Source: Myroides sp. (GTDB lineage: Bacteria > Bacteroidota > Bacteroidia > Flavobacteriales > Flavobacteriaceae). From it: a stretch of DNA of 5,223 bases. A model generated the notes under the pieces. The model did not search any database. It saw only the letters and a list, made by a program, of their open reading frames with translations, and had not been told where the DNA came from. Every line of letters starts with the position of its first letter. Positions within the stretch are counted from its first letter, which is position 1. A program made the position numbers and the translations under genes. Location of the stretch: positions 1-5,223 of the forward strand of contig JAHAYQ010000153.1 of assembly GCA_018384465.1 (NCBI GenBank), read 5' to 3'. Shown in pieces: positions 1 through 5,223 of this stretch.

Positions 1-3000
1 CTTTCGGTATGCATACTGCTATACTCTTGGTTGAATTCAGGATAATGAGTTAACCACCCTTTACGAGCTGCGTCGTAACGCACATCGGCTTGCGAACCAA
101 ACACATATCCCAACGTAGGGCGCGATGTTCCAAAGAAACCTAACCCGCCCAAATATCCAGGTAAAACGGTACCGTTTGATTCTTGATACGACACATCTAC
201 TTTTTTAACCATGGTCACCAAATTGATCAATGCATCTAAAGCTGCCGACCCTTTTTCTTCTTCGTCTTTTTTATCTTTATCAGCAACCTCTACATTGCGC
301 TCTACTCGCTGTCCTGGTCGTGGCTTTTGTGTTAAATTTGCCGTTGGTTTTTTAGGTTTTTGACTACTTGGTACCAATCCTAAATACTTATAGAGCACAT
401 CCATAGTAATATTGGTACTGAAATTGTGCGTGTTGGCGTTTTGAATGGTGTTACCCAACTCGTAATTCACTCCGTTGTAATCTACATTAGAAAAAGCATC
501 GGTTGCACGTTGCCAACTATAATCACCAGTATACGAATAATTACCATTAATGAACGCTAAAAACGGTACTTTATCAAAAGGTAGCTTGTAGTTTAACTGT
601 AAACTCTGCATGCGCAAATTAGGTGTACCTGGATCAAAATAACCATCCCAAATTCCTAATGAATTGTCTACATATCTGTTTTCATCGTAAAAGTTACGCA
701 CCACATTGTTGTTAGATGCGGTATAGTTTAACGTAAGACTCTTTGTTAAATTGAAATTTAAACCATAGTTGTAGTTAAAGAAATAATTTCTTCGGTACAA
801 TGGCTGAATTTCAATTCCCTCCACATCAATCATGCGGTATTTTTGCTGATTGTATTGACGCAACACATTTGAATGAAAGGTAACATTGGTTGGCAGTAAA
901 TTCAAATTAAAATCGGTAAGTAGCTTTAAGTATTTACTCTTTTTTAACTCTGCTGCATTTTTAAACGGCTCAATATTCCACGGTTTAAATGCATACGAAT
1001 AATCTATTGAAGAGCGCGCTTGTTGATCTAATGTTTGCTCTACCTCAAAATTATGTTGTTGCACTTCGTTAAATGAATGCGAAAGCGTAAGGTTTTCTAT
1101 ATCGTAAAAACGCTGTTTTTGATCAGGTTTACGCTGTTTGTTTACGCCAATAAAGTTAATACTGGTACGTTTGGTATATTCTATTGCGCGATCTTTAATC
1201 ATTTTTCGTTCGGCTTCTGTAGCAGCCTCATCCATTTTGGCTTCTAAACGAATATCCGGATCATTTGGATCGTATTCTGGAGTAATCTTCTCTTCGGAAA
1301 CCGAATAGCTAAAAGGTATGTTTAAATTCCATTTTTTAGGCAACACCTGATGAGCGTTTACTGCTGTGGTAACGTTGTATTGGAAAATATCTTCTCTACT
1401 GCGCTCTTGCGGACCTTGCTCTAAGGCACCAAAGCCCATGGTTTGTTTGTTAACCGATGCTGTTATAGCTGCAAAATCGGCAATTTTAGCATCTACAGTT
1501 GCTACGGCTGCCCAACCGCCTTTGTTGGTCATATCAGACATACGGAGTTCGTTAAACCACACCTCTCCACGGATATCTCTTGGCGACTCTATACTGTTTT
1601 CATACAGCACGCCGGTGTTGTTTCGCACCCCTAACATAATGGTACGGAGCATTCCAAAGTTCGGATTTCCTTTTACCCCTATACGCAGCTTGTTTATTTT
1701 TGTTGCCAATTCAGGCTTTATTTCATCTTCATCTTTAAAATAAATAAAGTTTGGATCTTGGTTTTGGTCGCGATTACGCATTAATTTCAACTTGGTAAGC
1801 AACTCTAATTCCAACTCAATTTCGTTTGCCAACGGCCAAATTTCTTCTGCTATGGTAGTTCCCCATTCGGTCACTTTCAACGGAATTTCTACTTGGTAGA
1901 AGTTGTTGGTAAAATCGTTTCCAAAACGGATAAACGCCACCATTTCATCGTCTTTTAAGCGTGAACCATCAGTAGCACTTTCTAATGCTTCGGCATGTAA
2001 AAACATACGTAGTTTTTTGTATTGACGCATATCAATATTACCTACATTTTTGTAAACCGCTCTAGAATCATCTGGTTCTAATCCATGAGGTGTTATGGTA
2101 GAGTTGGCTTTGTACACGCGCAATGACAACGCCTGTTCGTTTTGATTGATGATGCTGTTGTTTTGATTGATTTGCTCACGCACAATACCTGGTGGCAGCA
2201 CATACGGAATCGGTGTGCGGGCATAGTTATTTAGCACGTTAAGAGTAGTAACATCAAAACCGGTATTAGTTCCTTGAACCATATTGTTAGGATCTTCTAC
2301 CAAATTATCTGTATATCTTCTCCAATCGCTTCTTACTAAATTTAGAGTTCCAAAACGCAACGTCACCTCATCGGTAAACTGCGTTAAAAACATACGCATA
2401 AAACGTACCGATTGCAAATCAGAAATAGCGCCCACAGCGTATTCAGAACTTGCTACAATAGGCACTTTGTACTGAACCCATTTCACTGGTGTGGAGTTAC
2501 CATTCACAAAGGTTTCGGTTGTTGTACGCACATCAACCACGTAATTTTCACCTATGATAGGATTTGGTGTTACATTGATTTCATATTGATAATACGCATT
2601 AATCGTATTCATGGTATTATCGTTATCAATATCTTCTACATCAGGTAAATTGCTGTTTCCTCTGTTAGTATCGGTAAATTCAATTGGTGTATTTCCTTGT
2701 AAACCGTTGTAATTTTTATAGCGCGAAATAATATCGCCCTGAGCTGTTAAGAAAAATTCGTAATTATCAGCGGCAGGATCGGCTAAATTGGCAAATGCAG
2801 AGAATTTAGCACGCTCTTCGTCATCGTTCAACCCATCTAAACCTACATCTTGATACACACGATTATTGGCATCAGAATCAAATGCATAAATTAAAGCAGT
2901 TGATGCCGGCACTTTCCCCCAAACAGAACTAATGGTTGGCGTATTGTTGCCTGGTGTAGGTAAACCGTTTTCGTATTGCTTCATACCGTCTTGTAAAATG

Positions 3001-5223
3001 TCTTCTGATATGTATCCTAAGTTAAAATACAACTTACCGGTATTGCTCATATCAATCACATCGCCCGCATTACCCGTATAAGGATCCATCATCCAAAACT
3101 CGATATACTCTACATTTGATTGTTCAAAGTTGGTAGATGAAATGGAACGCATAATACCCCCCCAATTTTGTGAAGGATTTGGCAATTCATTACCTGATAA
3201 ATATTGCGGATTAAAATTGTATGGCCCCCTTTCTTTTGGGTAATACGTAAGGTTTAACGGATTAACAGTTAGCAACTCACCTTCAGCAATATCCATGGTA
3301 GGAAACAATTCTTGTTTGTCTATTCGACGAGTTTTGTTTGATGACAGCATCGCATCAGAAATTTCATCTGGTCGACGGTACGGACTGTAAAATATTTGAT
3401 CGATATTATACCATGATAGTTTTGCTCTACGATAACCCGATTGCAAATCGGTAAAGTTCTCACCAAAGCCAACAGGTACCGAAGACAAGAACCACATAGT
3501 TGGATTTAAGACATCGATATTACTGTGGGTTCCTTCAAAATTTTCAATATAAGAAGTTGCTTCCCCATTAAGCTGATCTATTTTAGATGCACCTGGTAAT
3601 AAATAAGCAAATTCTCCTTTAAAGGATAGGTTCGACATCACATCGGTATCGATATTCGGTAATTTATTTACCCAACGAGTTAAGAAAGGTAAATCGGTAG
3701 CGTAATTAGCATTAAAACCAACAATGGTATTGTTTACCGATTCTTCTCCGTAGTTTGACTTTACCGTTAAGGGCTGTTCTGATAATCGTAAATAAGTTGC
3801 CCCTAAAACCAATTTGTCGTTTACTTGATGATCAACATGAAACCCGAAGAATGTACGACGGTTTTGATTAAACATTGAGTTTTCTTCTACCGAAATATGA
3901 ACCGGGGTGTTGCTTTCACGTAACGATGGATCTAAGATCTGCACCATGCCACGTTGGTAATCTACTGTATAATCAGCCCCTTCAACCAATGTTCTACCAC
4001 CTGCTGTAACCACTACCGAACCTTGCGCCACATTAAATCCACCAATTGGAATACCATCGCCCATAGAGCTGGTTGATTTTCCTTTTAACTGAAATTTGTT
4101 TTTTTCGCTTTCTTGTAAAGCTCGTGTGTACGTATTGCGGTATAAACTTTTGTAAACGTATTTTTTCTGGTTGGGGTTATAACTGGCTTCTATGTTATAA
4201 TCTTCCGATGGGTTGTCTGATAATTTTTTGAATAAGTGCTCGCCAAACGGCTCAACAGTGGTAAAAATTACCCTACCGTATTCTTCATCAACCGTAATAC
4301 CTTCAAATTTATTGTTGTTTTGTAACGCTCCACTATTTTGACCGTAACCGCCGCCTTGTCCGTAGTTACCACCCTGACCGTAACCGCCTTGTGAATTGCT
4401 ATTAAACGGATTGCTTGTTGGGTTATTTGAAATATAATCAAACCAGCCATCACCTCCGTTTTGTGGGTCATCGGTAGAATTTAATCTATCTAAATTAAAT
4501 ACGTTTAGTAAAGGGGTATTGGCAACATCATCTGGTAAAGTAGTACCCGCTACCGGCGAAATATAATTTAATGGTTGCGGATCGGTGTACATAATATTTA
4601 AACGAAAGCCGTCTTTTTCTAAATACCTGCTGTTTGGAATTTGATAAATATTTTTCATCAATAGATCCCACACCGGTTCATCTACCGATGCCAAGGTACT
4701 TTTCAGCATCTTTAAAACCAAACTTTGCGTTGTTGGAATATCTTGGTTGTCTTGATCTTGACCTATTACGGTGGCATCTACACCATCGGTTCCAAACTCA
4801 CCTACTTTGTACACTTTTCCCCCAATGGTATATTCAAAAGCTACCGCCAACACCTCATCGTTATTCAAAGGTTGTTGTAAAGTAATGTATCCCAATTGTG
4901 GATGAAACTTAAACTCGTTCTCTGTCAGCTTACGTGCATTTTCTAACTTCACATAATCTCTACCTTCGGTCACCGAAATATTAAAGCCACTTTGTGCCGT
5001 GGTAATTTGACGAATACCTTCGTTTAAGAAGTTGCTACCAATAGCTTCTGGATTGAACTGGTTGTTTTCGTTATCGGCAGGTGCATCAATACCCGAACTT
5101 CCAAAAAAGGCAGGATGTGCGGTCAAATCAACACCTATCATTCGTTCCGTACTTGCGTTGCTTAAGCGAGCTTCTCCCAAATCTTGAATGGCAATAATAT
5201 TGCGCATGTTGTTGTTGGTTTGC
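1..5223 (-). CDS. sprA: SprA (Sov), outer-membrane translocon of the type IX secretion system; internal part, both ends outside the window
   Basis: One minus-strand frame is open from 5222 to 3, giving 1740 codons without a stop. The start, signal peptide and C-terminal end are not in view. From memory, Flavobacterium johnsoniae SprA is about 2400 residues, so roughly 70 percent is visible. Family motifs appear in order: NDEVLAVAFEYT (121-132), DYQRGMVQILDPSL (421-434), NVEYIEFWMMDP (703-714), GKLYFNLGYISED (729-741), QDVGLDGLNDDEER (791-804), VRFMRMFLTQF (939-949), ARTPIPYVLPPG (1001-1012), SRAVYKNV (1053-1060), WFNELRMSD (1222-1230), and NGTVLPGYLGGLGFFGTSRP near the left edge. Known for the family: SprA is a single-chain barrel of about 36 strands through which folded T9SS cargo crosses the outer membrane. 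It partners with PorV and a periplasmic plug protein, and gliding depends on it. The fragment has no cysteine and no frameshift. In flavobacteria I recall ruvA upstream and gcvH downstream, but neither is visible. Family assignment is near certain; the genus is not. Confidence 0.97.
3..1082 (-). other. Barrel-strand-rich C-terminal part of the visible SprA
   Basis: Residues 1381-1740 are dominated by alternating polar and aromatic or aliphatic residues, as in NYNYGLNFNLTKSLTLNY (763-710), LQLNYKLPF (602-576) and NYSYTGDYSW (542-513), typical of transmembrane beta strands. Conserved landmarks are KPWNIEPF (residues 1413-1420), ELGNTIQNA (1588-1596) and the Gly-rich LPGYLGGLGFFG. The final strands and C-terminus lie beyond position 1. 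Strand number and borders cannot be fixed by eye. Confidence 0.7.
243..362 (-). other. Charged Lys/Pro- then Asp/Glu-rich linker in SprA
   Basis: Residues 1621-1660 begin with a basic, Pro-rich half (QKPKKPTANLTQKPRPGQRV) and end with a highly charged, net acidic half (DKDKKDEEEK). No hydrophobic alternation is present, so this is very likely a disordered loop between two barrel strands. The strand before it contains NITMDVLYKYLG (1604-1615) and the segment after it ALDALINLVTMVKKVDVSYQ (1661-1680). Opposite charges in the two halves could pair with each other or with a partner protein. Linkers at this place probably vary among species. Confidence 0.7.
1188..1262 (-). other. Charged alpha-helical segment between SprA strands
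   Basis: Residues 1321-1345, beginning DPDIRLEAKMDEAATEAERK, are rich in Ala, Glu, Lys and Arg and lack the alternating pattern of the flanking strands. A helix is the simplest reading. It follows ITPEYDPN (1313-1320) and precedes YTKRTSINF (1349-1357), an order that I recall as typical of SprA. It probably forms a periplasmic or extracellular helical turn of the barrel; which side is not determined. Confidence 0.6.
2613..2642 (-). other. Second Asp/Asn-rich motif DVEDIDNDNT in SprA
   Basis: Residues 861-870 have acidic or amide side chains at nearly every second position (Asp864, Asp866, Asp868, with Asn867 and Asn869 between). It lies about 60 residues after the first acidic loop. The pair could together bind calcium and stiffen a soluble part of the translocon. 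This is an inference from composition and spacing. Confidence 0.45.
2811..2882 (-). other. Asp-rich, possible metal-binding loop in SprA
   Basis: Residues 781-804 read FDSDANNRVYQDVGLDGLND followed by DEER. The spacing of Asp and Asn residues, with the DVGLDGLND core, resembles calcium-binding loops of the DxDxDG or thrombospondin type 3 kind. The motif is a normal part of SprA as I recall it, so it is not special to this strain. Metal binding is inferred only. Confidence 0.5.
4311..4430 (-). other. Low-complexity Asn/Ser/Gly/Gln/Tyr insert in SprA
   Basis: Residues 265-304 consist almost only of Asn, Ser, Gly, Gln, Pro, Thr and Tyr, with no charged residue. The insert lies between GDGWFDYI (257-264) and KFEGITVDEEYGRVIF (305-320). 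In SprA proteins as I remember them, a motif of the type GFFDFVEGITV is continuous, so this insert seems to split it between the Phe-Asp-Tyr and Glu-Gly parts. It is probably a disordered loop of the N-terminal half. That position is inferred from the motif, not from a structure. Whether related species share it cannot be told from here. Confidence 0.75.
4329..4382 (-). repeat. Three tandem 18-bp units encoding YGQ-type hexapeptides inside sprA
   Basis: Residues 281-298 read as YGQGGN, YGQGGG and YGQNSG, three in-frame six-residue units preceded by SQGG. The DNA copies differ at synonymous positions (ggt/gga, cag/caa, ggt/ggc), so the protein repeat is better kept than the DNA repeat. The 12-base string accgtaaccgcc occurs at 4341 and again at 4377 on the plus strand. 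Such a repeat can lengthen or shorten by multiples of 18 bases without breaking the frame. Confidence 0.85.

Larger units (their letters stand above)
2313..3242 (-). other. Most conserved central block of SprA (likely a SprA_N-type domain)
   Basis: Residues 661-970 run from YPKERGPYNFNP through NWGGIMRS (687-694), NVEYIEFWMMDP (703-714), GKLYFNLGYISED (729-741), QYENGLP (749-755), DVGLDGLND (792-800), DVEDIDNDNT (861-870), VKWVQYKVPI (913-922) and ISDLQSVRFMRMF (934-946) to LVRSDWRRY (962-970). This chain of motifs is the strongest reason for the SprA call. I believe it falls in a region modelled by Pfam as SprA_N (PF14349), but could not search. Alternating hydrophobic stretches suggest mostly beta structure. 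Its exact place in the translocon is not visible from sequence. Confidence 0.8.

Noticed and set aside
1366..1743. Plus-strand open frame of 125 codons, with a shorter one at 1443-1634 in another frame
   Set aside because: They lie fully opposite conserved sprA codons (IGVKGNPNFG and WFNELRMSD region), and their products show no recognisable domain. They are antisense shadows.
2284..2648. Two overlapping plus-strand open frames (2284-2475 and 2412-2648)
   Set aside because: Both are antisense to the best-conserved SprA block, overlap each other in different frames, and have no recognisable motif.
4341..4388. Short repeated string accgtaaccgcc, considered as a CRISPR or regulatory repeat
   Set aside because: The copies are in frame with the YGQ hexapeptide codons and have no spacer structure. 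They are explained by coding repeats.
4268..4471. Minus-strand open frame of 67 codons in another frame
   Set aside because: It is the shifted reading of the Gly/Gln/Tyr repeat tract and its flanks; its Val/Thr-Ala pattern is produced by reading the repeat out of frame.
4634..4885. Plus-strand open frame of 83 codons
   Set aside because: It runs antisense to SprA residues around NDEVLAVAFEYT. No domain or plausible start context supports it.
1..5223. Search for a hidden accessory system, intergenic region, tRNA, promoter or terminator
   Set aside because: The sprA frame covers every base of the window and keeps family motifs from end to end, leaving no non-coding space. No RNA gene or mobile-element signature was seen on either strand.

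Overview
The window lies entirely inside one very large protein-coding gene on the minus strand. Read from position 5222 down to position 3, a single frame stays open for 1740 codons with no stop. It has neither its natural start nor its stop here, so both ends of the gene lie outside. I translated the whole frame by hand and recognise the product as SprA (called Sov in Porphyromonas gingivalis). SprA is the giant outer-membrane beta-barrel translocon of the type IX secretion system (T9SS). It also underlies gliding motility in flavobacteria, because the gliding adhesins leave the cell through it.

The organism is a member of the Bacteroidota, most likely family Flavobacteriaceae. T9SS and SprA are confined to that phylum and its relatives. 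G+C looks to be around 40 percent, codon choice favours A/T-ending codons such as tta, gaa and aat, and the sequence motifs match my memory of flavobacterial SprA. I cannot name the genus.

Layout, following the protein from right to left on the window (residues numbered from the first codon in view). Residues 1-260 (5222 to about 4443) are an N-terminal-half segment with the motif NDEVLAVAFEYT. Residues 265-304 (4430-4311) are a Gly/Gln/Asn/Tyr-rich insert containing three tandem YGQxxx hexapeptides. Residues 305-660 carry the hallmark DYQRGMVQILDPSL and the strand GFNANYATDLPFLTRWVNK. Residues 661-970 (3242-2313) are the best-conserved central block. Residues 971-1300 continue the conserved core with ARTPIPYVLPPG, SRAVYKNV and WFNELRMSD. 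Residues 1301-1740 (1322-3) are barrel-like strands interrupted by a short charged helix and by a 40-residue Lys/Pro then Asp/Glu-rich linker (362-243).

There are no RNA genes, mobile elements, CRISPR arrays, promoters or terminators that I can support. Every stretch is explained by sprA coding sequence. I do not see an undescribed system here. The points worth a second look are local peculiarities of this SprA: the YGQ repeat insert, the charged linker, Asp/Asn-rich metal-site-like motifs and a complete lack of cysteine in the visible chain.
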